Source: Nonomuraea sediminis (lineage in GTDB: Bacteria > Actinomycetota > Actinomycetes > Streptosporangiales > Streptosporangiaceae). From it: a stretch of DNA of 64,000 nucleotides. The notes under the pieces are model-generated. The model was given only the letters and a program-made list of their open reading frames with translations. It was not told the DNA's origin and ran no database searches. The DNA lies in NCBI RefSeq assembly GCF_018531495.1, contig NZ_JAHDTI010000001.1, positions 682,001 through 746,000 on the forward strand, given 5' to 3'. The first letter of the stretch is position 1, and each line of letters begins with the position of its first letter. Both the position numbers and the translations under genes were made by a program. Below, one piece after another: positions 15,763-23,347 of this stretch.

Positions 15763-16161
15763 CCTGTCACGAGTCCACACAAATAGCCCATTCGCATAGA
15801 ACATCAGATTTGTCCGATTCGGCGTCAGCATGCCGGAATACGACAAGCAGCAAACCCGAGCGCGCTTCAAGTCGCACGGCCGGGCCGACTGAACCCAATC
15901 GCTGTCAGGAATACGACATGTCACCAAGACGCTGTCCCAAAGAGTAGACAGGACGACCGAAAACGACTTTTATGGACACCCTGGCTTTGGGCACGACATC
16001 CCGTACTGACAGATATGCCGCCCTGTCGCAGGCCATCCGAAACGCCAACGGTTGCCGCGCGGGCAGGGCGCCGACGTCGAGCTCTGGCAGAAGTTCCAGG
16101 CCGACTCCGGGCTGTGCTTGACCGCGCCAACAGGACCGCTCAAGACAATGGGGGCTAGATC
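15763..16161. other. Intergenic region without supported gene
   Basis: Only very short reading frames are present. The 11-mer GGAATACGACA appears twice (near 15834 and 15908). Codon bias and start sites give no support for a gene; it may be a decayed sequence. Confidence 0.4.
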
Positions 16162-16407
16162 ATGACACGGGCGATGGTGGCTATCACGCTGGTCTTCGTC
16201 GCAGGAACGGCGGCGTTTGCGGCGTCTCTGGTCCACCTCATCGCTTTCCACAAATTCAACGGCCTCGATGTCGTCTTCATGTCATCGGCCGGGCTGCTTG
16301 TCGCCGCCAGCGCGCTCGCAGCTGTACGGCGGCGCCCGGCCATGGGGCCAGCGTCAATCACCGATGCCTATGCGATGGGTTGCGGGTCCAAACGTGTCGA
16401 GCACTGA
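16162..16407 (+). CDS. Small membrane protein
   Basis: The 81-residue product has two hydrophobic segments (about 5-27 and 37-57) and a polar tail. No family recognised. Convergent with the GntR gene and separated from it by a strong hairpin. Confidence 0.45.
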   Translation: MTRAMVAITLVFVAGTAAFAASLVHLIAFHKFNGLDVVFMSSAGLLVAASALAAVRRRPAMGPASITDAYAMGCGSKRVEH

Positions 16408-16410
16408 GGA

Positions 16411-16454
16411 AGCCATGGAGCCGGACAGGTCATAGCCTGGCCGGCTCCATGGCT
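16411..16454. terminator. Bidirectional hairpin terminator
   Basis: A perfect 14-bp inverted repeat (16411-16424 with 16441-16454), plus an inner CAGG/CCTG pair, lies between two convergent genes. Confidence 0.7.
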
Positions 16455-16485
16455 GTGATTGCTGACGCGAACACAATTCCGCGGG

Positions 16486-16971
16486 TCACGGAGTATTGGG
16501 CCATTTATCGCGAGCCGCGACAAACGTCCCGATCGCGGGCACGGTGTACACCCAGCCCTGCTCGCGCAACAGAGCGACGGCTGCGCGGACCGTCTTTTTC
16601 GCCACGCCGTGCTGCTCCATCATCTCCGTCTCGGATGGCAGCACCTCGTCCGTCTCGTAGTTGCCTTTCTTGATGCCCTCGGCGATGGAGGCCGCGACCT
16701 GCTCGAACGGCCATGCCTTACGGATCTTTGGGGCGTCCTCGGGTCCGACGTAGGAGCCTTCGGGGCGGACGGTGTAGATGACGCTTTCCTCACGCAGGGC
16801 AGCTAGCGCCCTGCGCACCGTCAGCCGTGACGCGCCATGGGTCTCGCCGAGCTCGGCCTCCGTTGGCAGCGCCTGGCCAGGCTTGAGCCGACCGGAGGCG
16901 ATGTCGTCCTTGATGGCCTTGATGATCGTCTGGTAGATCGGCACCGGGCCGCGGGGGCCTCGTTTGGTCAT
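16486..16971 (-). CDS. Regulator with two tandem GntR winged helices
   Basis: ATG 16971 (MTKRGPRGPVPIYQ) gives 161 residues made of two GntR-type winged-helix domains in a row: about 8-75 (PGQALPTEAELGETHGASRLTVRRAL) and about 80-155 (DEVLPSETEMMEQHGVAKKTVRAAV). There is no room for an effector domain. A monomer could thus bind a repeated site by itself. GTATACG-type sequence just upstream (about 17000) is a possible operator. Confidence 0.8.
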   Translation of the reverse strand: MTKRGPRGPVPIYQTIIKAIKDDIASGRLKPGQALPTEAELGETHGASRLTVRRALAALREESVIYTVRPEGSYVGPEDAPKIRKAWPFEQVAASIAEGIKKGNYETDEVLPSETEMMEQHGVAKKTVRAAVALLREQGWVYTVPAIGTFVAARDKWPNTP

Positions 16972-17057
16972 GGCCGAAGCATACATCTCGGGTACCTTCG
17001 TATACGTCCGGGAAATCAATCAGTCATGGCGGGGACTGGCGATCCCCGGAAAATGAA

Positions 17058-17083
17058 GAAGCCCCGGCGACCACCGGGGCTTC
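17058..17083 (-). terminator. Hairpin terminator
   Basis: A perfect 10-bp stem (GAAGCCCCGG with CCGGGGCTTC) and 6-base loop lie downstream of the leftward operon 18995-17115. Confidence 0.7.
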
Positions 17084-17114
17084 CTCGCGCATTGTGCAGA
17101 TACGCACGGCAAGG

Positions 17115-17465
17115 TTACGCCGTGCCGCCTTCGACCGGCGTTGGCCTGTCCAGCGGGGCGCTGCAGTCCGCATGCAGTCGGTATTCGTCGTGGAAGTCGG
17201 TCCGAGAGAGGGGCTCGACCGTGGCGGGATCACATCCCGCGAACAGGTCGTAGGTCTTGAAAGCCTCACTGCACTTCAGACAGCACGGGCGGCCGCGATA
17301 GACCACGACCGGAGGCGCGAAGCATCCGCCGTGGTCGCATTCGTTGGCGTACTTGACGCAGGTGGCACAGTCGGCCAAGCCGACCCCGTGCAGCTCACAG
17401 GTCTGGCGTAGTTCGGCACGGCGAATGCTCGACCAGCGATTGGCGTAAACGACTTCGATCCGCAT
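17115..17465 (-). CDS. Cys-rich zinc-ribbon-like protein
   Basis: ATG 17465 gives 116 residues containing ten cysteines in paired knuckles (CELHG, CATC, CDHGGC, CCLKC, CDP). At least one, probably two, zinc sites are likely. No family recognised. It is the last gene of the DnaQ-like operon. Confidence 0.6.
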   Translation of the reverse strand: MRIEVVYANRWSSIRRAELRQTCELHGVGLADCATCVKYANECDHGGCFAPPVVVYRGRPCCLKCSEAFKTYDLFAGCDPATVEPLSRTDFHDEYRLHADCSAPLDRPTPVEGGTA

Positions 17466-17493
17466 GATCTTACCTCGCGTCAAGGACGGCGGG

Positions 17494-18219
17494 TTATACG
17501 CAGGGCCGTTGCCTGCCGCTGCGGATCGCGTCGTACACGTCGCGGACGACGCGGGCGTCTCCTGGCCCGGTGTGCTTGGTCGCCGGGTCCTGCTTGACGC
17601 CGACGATCTCCCATGAGGGGCTGTCGGTGGCACCCTGCAGCCAGTCCTCAACGTACGGCGCGGCCTCGAGCTCGAATGCCTCCTCCACCTGGCCGTCGTA
17701 GGCGGCGAGCCGACCATAGATGTAGCCGATCAGCATGTCCCGGACGTTCAGCATGCGGTGGTGGGCGGTGAGGATCTGCCCGTTGGCCCGCAGGAACTTG
17801 GCCAGGAACTTCTGATCGAACGCCGGGTTGTTGGCGATGATCGTGGCGCCGTCCAGGCGACGGGCGAGTTGCGCCGCGATGGCCTCGGCGGTCTCCTTCA
17901 TGTAGAAGTCGCCCTCGGCTGCGGGGTTGCCGGTGTAGGCCTTGGTCCACCCGCCGCTCTGGGGCTGGTTGGTGGTGGGGGCGAGCCTCTTGCCCATGCC
18001 GATGCGCGCGGTCGTGACGCGGGACCGCTCGTAGTACCGGCCGACCTTCAGGGAGTTTGGGTCGGCGAGGCTGAGGTCTGGGCGGACCTGCCACCAGAAT
18101 TCCTGGTCGGGGGCGGCGGGCTGCTGCAGGTCGCGGGTGATCAGTCCGATCTCCCACAGGTCGCCGCGGCGTTCGTCGAGGGAGGTCGTTTCGAGGTCAA
18201 GGATGGCGAGCTTCTGCAC
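17494..18219 (-). CDS. DnaQ-like 3'-5' exonuclease (DEDDh)
   Basis: The 241-residue product shows the Exo I motif D8-L-E10 (ILDLETTSLD), Exo II (IIANNPAFDQKFL) and Exo III (HTGPGDARVVRDVYD, with catalytic H and D). These place it in the DEDDh exonuclease family of polymerase III epsilon and phage nucleases. It would remove 3' nucleotides for proofreading or recycling. It follows a hairpin (18250-18270) and dyad repeat copy 4. Confidence 0.85.
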   Translation of the reverse strand: MQKLAILDLETTSLDERRGDLWEIGLITRDLQQPAAPDQEFWWQVRPDLSLADPNSLKVGRYYERSRVTTARIGMGKRLAPTTNQPQSGGWTKAYTGNPAAEGDFYMKETAEAIAAQLARRLDGATIIANNPAFDQKFLAKFLRANGQILTAHHRMLNVRDMLIGYIYGRLAAYDGQVEEAFELEAAPYVEDWLQGATDSPSWEIVGVKQDPATKHTGPGDARVVRDVYDAIRSGRQRPCV

Positions 18220-18249
18220 TGGTCTCTCTGTTCGTCGGGGGTGGTGCTG

Positions 18250-18270
18250 CCCCGCCCAGAGTGGGCGGGG
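18250..18270 (-). terminator. GC-rich hairpin after dyad repeat
   Basis: A 9-bp perfect stem (CCCCGCCCA with TGGGCGGGG, 3-base loop) lies between dyad copy 4 and the DnaQ-like start. It has no T-tract, as is common in actinomycetes. Confidence 0.6.
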
Positions 18271-18275
18271 CAGTG

Positions 18276-18293
18276 GATTGCGTTTCCGCTATC
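18276..18293 (-). promoter_or_regulatory. 18-bp dyad repeat, copy 4
   Basis: Sequence GATTGCGTTTCCGCTATC. It overlaps the stop of the ParB-like gene and lies about 57 bp before the DnaQ-like start. Confidence 0.65.
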
Positions 18294-18663
18294 AGCGGTA
18301 GTAGCCGAGGCCCTTGTCGCCGCCGTGTATGCGGACCTGGTACTCCTCTTCGGGCGTGAGGAGGTGGGCGGGCAGGGTTTCGACGCCGGTCTTGCGGGCC
18401 TTCCAGATGCGGTGCCAGCCGTCGATGATGAGGTTCCCGGCGTCGGGGATGGGGGCGACAATCAGGGGCTTGGAGAGGTCCACGGTGGCGGCGTAGTCCT
18501 CGTTGATGTGGACCAGGAACAGCGGTCCGGTTTCGTCGGCGCGGACGTAGTCGGGATCGCGGCCCTGGACGATGTCCTCGGCGAGGTTGATGTTCCAGGC
18601 ATAGGTCCCGAAGTGGAACACCTCGCGCATGCGCTGGCTCTGCTCGACGGGCTGGGTAGTCAA
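18292..18663 (-). CDS. ParB/sulfiredoxin-like nuclease-domain protein
   Basis: The 123-residue product contains PLIVAPIPDAGNLIIDGWHRIWKARKTG, which resembles the ParB N-terminal core (strand, then DG-x-HR helix). ParB-like domains in phages may be CTP-binding clamps, nucleases or kinases; no HTH follows, so this is not a partition ParB. The GTG start is at 18663. Confidence 0.6.
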   Translation of the reverse strand: MTTQPVEQSQRMREVFHFGTYAWNINLAEDIVQGRDPDYVRADETGPLFLVHINEDYAATVDLSKPLIVAPIPDAGNLIIDGWHRIWKARKTGVETLPAHLLTPEEEYQVRIHGGDKGLGYYR

Positions 18664-18683
18664 CGGATTCCCTTCGAGCCGAG

Positions 18684-18995
18684 CTAGCGAGTAGCGGAGG
18701 GCGTGGGCAAGAGCACCCAGCCTTCGGCGTCGAGTTCCTGGTAGAGGGCCGCCAGGAACTGGGACAGCGGTCCATCGATCCAGGGGATGTAACAGGTGTC
18801 GCCGATCTCCAGCGAGTCAACGTCCTGGTAGTCGTCGCCGGGGGCGAAAAAGTCGGCCGGCGCTTCATCCCCGTAGAAGTGGGTCATCCAGACGGGGCCG
18901 GGCTCGTCGGGCTGCACGTCGGGAGTGATCTCGTAGTGTTTGATCTCGATCTGCCCGTTGTCAGGGTTGGTGCGGGTGTAGAGCTGGATCTCCAT
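18684..18995 (-). CDS. Hypothetical acidic protein, 103 residues
   Basis: Starts at ATG 18995 with a ribosome site (GGAAGGGAAAG). Strongly acidic, no motif recognised. It is the first gene after the AT-rich promoter region at 19062-19260. Confidence 0.55.
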   Translation of the reverse strand: MEIQLYTRTNPDNGQIEIKHYEITPDVQPDEPGPVWMTHFYGDEAPADFFAPGDDYQDVDSLEIGDTCYIPWIDGPLSQFLAALYQELDAEGWVLLPTPSATR

Positions 18996-19024
18996 GGCTT
19001 TCCCTTCCGGGGTGTGTGGTGTTG

Positions 19025-19039
19025 CCCGCCTGGCGCGGG
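19025..19039 (-). terminator. Short hairpin after dyad repeat
   Basis: A 5-bp stem (CCCGC with GCGGG) in the same position relative to dyad copy 5 as the longer hairpins at other copies. Weak by itself. Confidence 0.35.
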
Positions 19040-19043
19040 TGCT

Positions 19044-19061
19044 GACGGCGGTACCGCTATC
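19044..19061 (-). promoter_or_regulatory. 18-bp dyad repeat, copy 5
   Basis: The core GCGGTACCGC with right flank TATC lies 49 bp before the 18995 start and at the edge of a divergent promoter region. Confidence 0.6.
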
Positions 19062-19260
19062 AGCGTGGCGAAGTCAGAAGTTGATCTTGAACTCTGATCA
19101 ACTCCCCTAAATATAACATACTGTAGACGTCTATATACCTATGAGAGCTGAGCAATAACATTTGATGTACCGATCATCTATGCTGTACGGTCCTACGCGA
19201 CAAGACGACGGAAACGCCGTACCGTTGGAACCCACGCCACCACAGGAAGCCCACACCGCC
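19062..19260. promoter_or_regulatory. AT-rich divergent promoter region
   Basis: Contains TTGATC and GATCAA as an inverted repeat (19081-19101), the palindrome TAGACGTCTA (19124-19133) and several TATA-like runs. It separates the leftward operon at 18995 from the rightward RHH gene. The string ACCGATCATC near 19173 is shared with the control region near 35282. Confidence 0.5.
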
Positions 19261-19716
19261 ATGACACGTAGGTCACCAGAGCAGCCGACAGCGGAACCGC
19301 AATCGGCCCGCACAGGCCCCCGCCGGACCCGCAAGCCCCAGTGGACAAGCCTCCATCCCACCATTGCTCATCTGTACACCGACATCGACCAACGCCTCAC
19401 CGACGGCCTCGAAACCACTGGCATGGGGCTGCAAGAGACGTTCGAGGCGGCCATCAACACCTACTGCGACGCGCTTGAGCCGCCCATCCCGGCCGAGATG
19501 CCGGAAGACGCCGATCTCAAGATGCCGCGCGATCCCAACGAGCCGCTGCCCGGCACACCGATCGATCGGCCAACCGCGCCGCCGGCCGTCGTACGGCTTC
19601 AGCGCAACACCCGAGCCCGGCTCGTGGCCGCGTGCAAACAGAAGCAGATGGGCGGCAAGGCCGTCATCAACGACGCCATCGAGGCGTACCTCGACGAGCT
19701 GGACCTGGAGCAGTAG
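19261..19716 (+). CDS. Ribbon-helix-helix DNA-binding protein
   Basis: ATG 19261 (MTRRSPEQP) follows CAGGAAG; an upstream in-frame start is possible. The 151-residue product has a disordered start and a C-terminal ribbon-helix-helix (PPAVVRLQRNTRARLVAACKQ, then GGKAVINDAIEAYLDEL). An earlier segment (about 42-80, LTDGLETTGMGLQETFEAAINTYCDAL) has the same pattern, so this may be a double RHH protein. CopG/Arc-type RHH proteins repress promoters or act in partition. Confidence 0.65.
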   Translation: MTRRSPEQPTAEPQSARTGPRRTRKPQWTSLHPTIAHLYTDIDQRLTDGLETTGMGLQETFEAAINTYCDALEPPIPAEMPEDADLKMPRDPNEPLPGTPIDRPTAPPAVVRLQRNTRARLVAACKQKQMGGKAVINDAIEAYLDELDLEQ

Positions 19717-19800
19717 CCGGGGCTAGTGCTTTGACCGGAGACGTTCACCGTGGTCCACACGTGTCTGGCAGAGTTCTCATAGGGCAAGGCGGGAGTCCAC

Positions 19801-20091
19801 ATGAGTGGCTGGGATGATGTGTTAAGTGTCATCGAGGAGAGCGCCAGCCGGCAGCGCCGGGAGGGACGCACCGTATTCTCCTCGATCGTGCCAATTGCCG
19901 GCTTCGTCCCGTACGACAAACCTGACGTTGCGGTTCAGGACCTAGTGTCAGAAGCCGTCCACCGGGTTGAAAGGCGCGGCTGGAAGCTGGACCAGGTGAG
20001 CGCCTACTCGGTCGCCCCGGCAAGAAACGCATCCCCCTCCAGCGAGGGTTTCTCCCACGCACTTCTGATCTTCCGGGCGGCGGACCACTAG
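19801..20091 (+). CDS. Hypothetical protein whose stop abuts an IS
   Basis: The 96-residue product has a C-terminal VHRVERRGWKLDQVSAYS, then SHALLIFR pattern reminiscent of DUF4177-type small proteins. The stop codon TAG (20089-20091) uses the first base of the inserted IS; without the IS the flanking bases would read TAA, so the protein is unchanged. Confidence 0.55.
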   Translation: MSGWDDVLSVIEESASRQRREGRTVFSSIVPIAGFVPYDKPDVAVQDLVSEAVHRVERRGWKLDQVSAYSVAPARNASPSSEGFSHALLIFRAADH

Positions 20092-21038
20092 GGTGTGTTT
20101 CAAATGTGGTCACAGCCACTCGTTGATGGCGGCGATGGTTACGGTGGCTTCGTAGCGGACGGCGAGCTTGTCGTACCTGGTCGTGACGGCGCGGTGGCGT
20201 TTGAGCCGGTTGATGCCGCATTCCACGGCGTGGCGCTCACGGTAGTCGATCTTGCAGAACTTGGGCGGCCTCCCGCCTCGGCTGCCCCGGTTGTTGCGGT
20301 GGCGGACCTGATCGGCCTTCTCCGGGATCGTGCACGCGATGCCGCGCCTGCGCAAGTAGTCGCGGTTGGCGCGCGAGCCGTACGCCTTGTCGGCACGGAC
20401 CCTGTTTGGACGCTTGCGCGGGCGTCCCGGCCCCAGCCGGGGCACACTGATCCGCTCCAGCACGGACTGGAACTGAGGAGAATCCCCGCGTTGACCAGCA
20501 GTGATGATCAGCGATAACAGCTTCTGGCCCTGCTCGACAGCCAGATGCAGCTTGGTGGTCAGCCCACCCCGAGAGCGGCCCAGCCCGTGGTCGGCGGGCT
20601 CGACATCGACGCCGCCGGGTGGCTCTACCTGCAGATCCCCCTTTTACGCGCACCAGCGGCGTGCTGGTGCGCGCGGGTGATCGTGGAGTCCACGCTCACC
20701 TCCCAGGTGATCAGGCCCTTGGCGTCGGCTCTGGCCTGCAGTTCTTTCAAGATCCGCGCCCACGTGCCGTCTCGCTGCCACCGCCGAAACAGCCCGTACA
20801 CCGTCTCCCACTCGCCGTACCGCTCGGGCACATCCCGCCAAGGCGCCCCGGTCCGGGTCCGCCATCGGATCCCATCGATAAGCTGCCGCTTCGTCCACTT
20901 CGGCGGCCGACCCGACTTCTTCCCCACCGGCAGCAACGGCTCCAGGACCGCCCACTGAGCGGCAGTCAAATCACCACGACCCACACCAAGATCATCCCAG
21001 ATGGATCACTCGGGCGATCCACTGCTCACAACAGGCCC
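20091..21038 (-). mobile_element. IS5-family insertion sequence
   Basis: A 948-bp element with imperfect terminal inverted repeats: left end GGGTGTGTTTCAAATGTGG, right end read inward GGGCCTGTTGTGAGCAGTGG. The dinucleotide TA (20089-20090 and 21039-21040) is a likely target duplication, fitting the IS427 group. It carries a two-frame transposase gene and sits in the non-conserved zone of the host element. Confidence 0.75.
20110..20984 (-). CDS. IS5-family transposase (ORFA/ORFB, -1 frameshift)
   Basis: ORFA (20984-20625, 119 residues) contains the N-terminal IS5 domain ([19 protein letters not shown]-type region and [13 protein letters not shown] with the first catalytic D). ORFB continues in the -1 frame from about 20644 to 20110, with [20 protein letters not shown] (second D region) and [18 protein letters not shown] (Y/E signature). 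The junction lies at AAAAGGGGG (20645-20637), a good slippery site; programmed frameshifting is known in this group. A simple inactivating indel is the alternative. Confidence 0.75.
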
Positions 21039-21050
21039 TAACGTTGGTCC

Positions 21051-21599
21051 ATGTCCGAAATGCCATCACGGGTCGAACTGCGCCCGCTCACCCTCTCCGA
21101 CCAGGACGAGTTCTGCTCGCTCGTGCAGGCCAGCACCGAGCTGCACCTGCCATGGATGCAGCTGCCCGCGACCGCGGAGGAGTTCCAGGTCTGGATGCGC
21201 CGCTTCGACGACGGCACCAACCTGGGCTTTCTTATCCGTGTCCGGGAGACCGGCGCAGCCGCCGGCACGGTCAACATCAACTCGATCATCCGGGGCCGCT
21301 ACCAGGGCGCCTCCCTCGGCTATGCAGCCTTCGGCCCGTCCGCAGGGCAGGGTTACATGACCGACGGGCTCACCGTCACCCTGCAGCACGCCTTCACCGA
21401 CCTGCGGCTCCACCGACTGGAGGCCAACATTCAGCCAGCGAACAAAGCTTCCCTGGCCCTGGCCCAGCGCCTGGGCTTCCGTTACGAAGGGCTGTCGCCC
21501 GCCTACCTCTACATCGACGGGGCCTGGCGCGACCATGAACGCTGGTCCATCACCGCACCAAACCCCTGGAAACCCGATCCCTCCCTTCCAGAGGTATGA
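21051..21599 (+). CDS. GNAT acetyltransferase, RimJ/RimL type
   Basis: The 182-residue product has the GNAT order: VELRPLTLSDQDEF at the start, GTVNINSI strand, GASLGYAAFGPSAGQGYMTDGL (acetyl-CoA binding, Q/R-x2-G-x-G/A variant), then LRLHRLEANIQPANKASLALAQRLGFRYEGL. This matches N-alpha- or aminoglycoside-like acetyltransferases of the RimJ/RimL branch; the substrate cannot be told. It begins 12 bp after the IS, so its original promoter was displaced and it may be read from the IS end. Confidence 0.85.
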   Translation: MSEMPSRVELRPLTLSDQDEFCSLVQASTELHLPWMQLPATAEEFQVWMRRFDDGTNLGFLIRVRETGAAAGTVNINSIIRGRYQGASLGYAAFGPSAGQGYMTDGLTVTLQHAFTDLRLHRLEANIQPANKASLALAQRLGFRYEGLSPAYLYIDGAWRDHERWSITAPNPWKPDPSLPEV

Positions 21600-21639
21600 G
21601 CCACACGGCGCCGCTTATGAAACACGTCCTAGTGCGGCG

Positions 21640-22055
21640 TTCGCCTGCCAAACCACCGAACCGAGTTGGGAAGGCCGTGAGCTCGTCGTAGGCCCGGCCG
21701 GTCTGCAGGCAGCGGAACAGGCAGCCGAGCAGCCGATTGAAAGCGTCGCGCAGTGCGCTGGAGTGCCTGTCACCGTCGTCCCGGCGGCGGTCATAGTGCG
21801 CACGAGGGGCGGGTGCTTTCAGGGAGGCAAAGGCCCAGACGTAGCCGGCGGCGGCCAGGCGCTGGTTCTTCACCTTGCGGTAGTGGATGACCAGGCTTTT
21901 GCCCGAGGCACAGGTGAAGGGTGCCGATCCGGCGTAGGCCTTGAGCGCGCGGGCGTCGGCGAAGCGGGTGCGGTCGTCGCCGAGCGCGGCGAGCACCCGG
22001 GCGCCGGTCAGGTCAGCCAGGCCAGGGAAGCTGGTGATGAGGCGGCGTCAGGGTG
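21640..22055 (-). pseudogene. IS110-family transposase remnant (C-terminal part)
   Basis: The leftward frame encodes the C-terminal (transposase_20) half of an IS110-type enzyme: LITSFPGLADLTGARVLAAL, then KAYAGSAPFTCASGKS, KVKNQRLAAAGYVWAFA and the NRLLGCLFRCL region. The N-terminal DEDD domain is missing and the element ends are not found, so it is a fragment. Confidence 0.75.
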
Positions 22056-22123
22056 CTGCCCGAAGGCTTCGCTGGTGGCGTCGGCGGCCCGCGCCCCCGC
22101 AGCGGACCGCCGACGAGCTGGTG

Positions 22124-22402
22124 TTATTTGTTGACAGCGTCCTTGGCTTCCTTGGCCGGACGGAACCGCATGACCCACTTGCCGGGGACGTTGATCTCAT
22201 CTCCGGTGTTCGGGTCACGGGCCACGCGGCCCTTGCGGTAGACGCGCTCGAAGACACCGAGCCCTCCGATACGGATCTCTTCACCCGTAGCGACGGTGCC
22301 CCTGATGACCTCGATGAACGCCTCAACGCCCCGCTTCGCGGCGGCCTTGGACGGGGCGTCGGCCCGCTTGCCCCACTCCTCGGCCAGGTCTGCCTTGTTC
22401 AT
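22124..22402 (-). CDS. HU/IHF-like nucleoid protein
   Basis: ATG 22402 (MNKADLAEEWGKRA) gives 92 residues with the HU fold: N-terminal helices, IRIGGLGVFERVYRKGRVARDPNTGDEI (the beta-arm start, with the conserved GFG-F replaced by GLGVF and R-NP-TG-E by RDPNTGDE) and a C-terminal VMRFRPAKEAKDAV strand-helix. HU proteins bend DNA and serve phage integration and replication. GACGC operator-like sites lie directly upstream (22456-22484). Confidence 0.85.
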   Translation of the reverse strand: MNKADLAEEWGKRADAPSKAAAKRGVEAFIEVIRGTVATGEEIRIGGLGVFERVYRKGRVARDPNTGDEINVPGKWVMRFRPAKEAKDAVNK

Positions 22403-22455
22403 GCCGTACCCCCGATATGACGGTTTCGCCAATACAGAACGGTAGAGCATGCGAC

Positions 22456-22484
22456 AGACGCAAATGACACGCCAGGCGCGTCAA
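22456..22484 (-). promoter_or_regulatory. GACGC operator-like sites upstream of HU gene
   Basis: AGACGCAAATGACACGC and GCGCGTCAA resemble the palindromic sites at 10623-10641, 35315-35369 and 37265-37290. They lie 54-82 bp before the HU start. Confidence 0.45.
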
Positions 22485-23068
22485 TCGTTCTCGTCCACGC
22501 CTTCACCTCCGAGCGGGGTGTCATGCGCGGCCTTGCGCCGTCTGGCCTCATGCGAGGACTCAGCGACCTCGACCAGCCCGCACGGGCAGCGCAGCCACCA
22601 GGTGTGCCGGTGACGGACCCGCAGGTGGGCGCCGTTCGACGAAAACGCCTCGTACCGCTCGGTGTGCTTGGTGACCGACACCCGATGCACCGGCTCCACG
22701 CCCACCACCCGGTGCGGGATCATGTCCGGCCGCAGCCTGGCCAACATCTTGTACGCCTCAGTCCACTCCATCCGGAGCTGGGCGAGTCGCGCGTCATCCA
22801 GCAGAGCGACGTACCCGCACCCCAAAAGGTCCTCCTGCCAGCGGCAGTACTCCTCCAACAGCGGCCGCGGCGGGTCCTCCACATCGGTCCCCGCGAACTC
22901 CCGCCGGTGTTCACCGAAGTCCACGAGGTAGCCGAAGAACGCGGGCTTGCTCCGCCGGATCACCTCCACGACGCGGCCAATCACGCCGTACGCGCGCCGC
23001 ACCTGCACGCGGTCCCCCGGCTCGTACGTCTTCGGCCTCGGCTGCCGGGCCGGCTTGCGGCTAGGCAC
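22481..23068 (-). CDS. KOW/SH3-like basic protein
   Basis: GTG 23068 overlaps the preceding gene by 8 bp and gives 195 residues. A basic start (SRKPARQPRPK) leads to an SH3/KOW-like barrel (about 17-65: YEPGDRVQVRRAYGVIGRVVEV, YLVDFGEHRREF). The C-terminal part has an HRHTWWLRCPCG metal-like segment. Nucleic-acid binding is likely; no family assigned. Confidence 0.5.
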   Translation of the reverse strand: MPSRKPARQPRPKTYEPGDRVQVRRAYGVIGRVVEVIRRSKPAFFGYLVDFGEHRREFAGTDVEDPPRPLLEEYCRWQEDLLGCGYVALLDDARLAQLRMEWTEAYKMLARLRPDMIPHRVVGVEPVHRVSVTKHTERYEAFSSNGAHLRVRHRHTWWLRCPCGLVEVAESSHEARRRKAAHDTPLGGEGVDEND

Positions 23069-23336
23069 GGGCCTTCTCCTCGATGAGCTCGCGGGCACGC
23101 GCGTACGCGTCGTCGATGGGGATGCCGTAGTCCTGCGCCACGATGAGGTCCACCAGGTCGTTGACGGCGCGGGCGGCGTCCCACGCGGACACGACCTGGA
23201 CGGCCTGGTCCTCGTCGGACTCGGCGACGAGCGCAGCGAAGCCGATCTCCTTGACCGCCTTGTCGGTGGCGTCCTGGAGCAGGGCGCGCCTGCATTGGTC
23301 CAGCGGTTCGCGGCAGTGGAAGCACATGACAGACAT
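23061..23336 (-). CDS. Hypothetical protein, 91 residues
   Basis: Starts at ATG 23336 after GAAAGGG. It opens with CFHCREPLDQC, a three-cysteine cluster, and is otherwise helical. Function unknown. Confidence 0.55.
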   Translation of the reverse strand: MSVMCFHCREPLDQCRRALLQDATDKAVKEIGFAALVAESDEDQAVQVVSAWDAARAVNDLVDLIVAQDYGIPIDDAYARARELIEEKARA

Positions 23337-23347
23337 CAAGATCCCTT

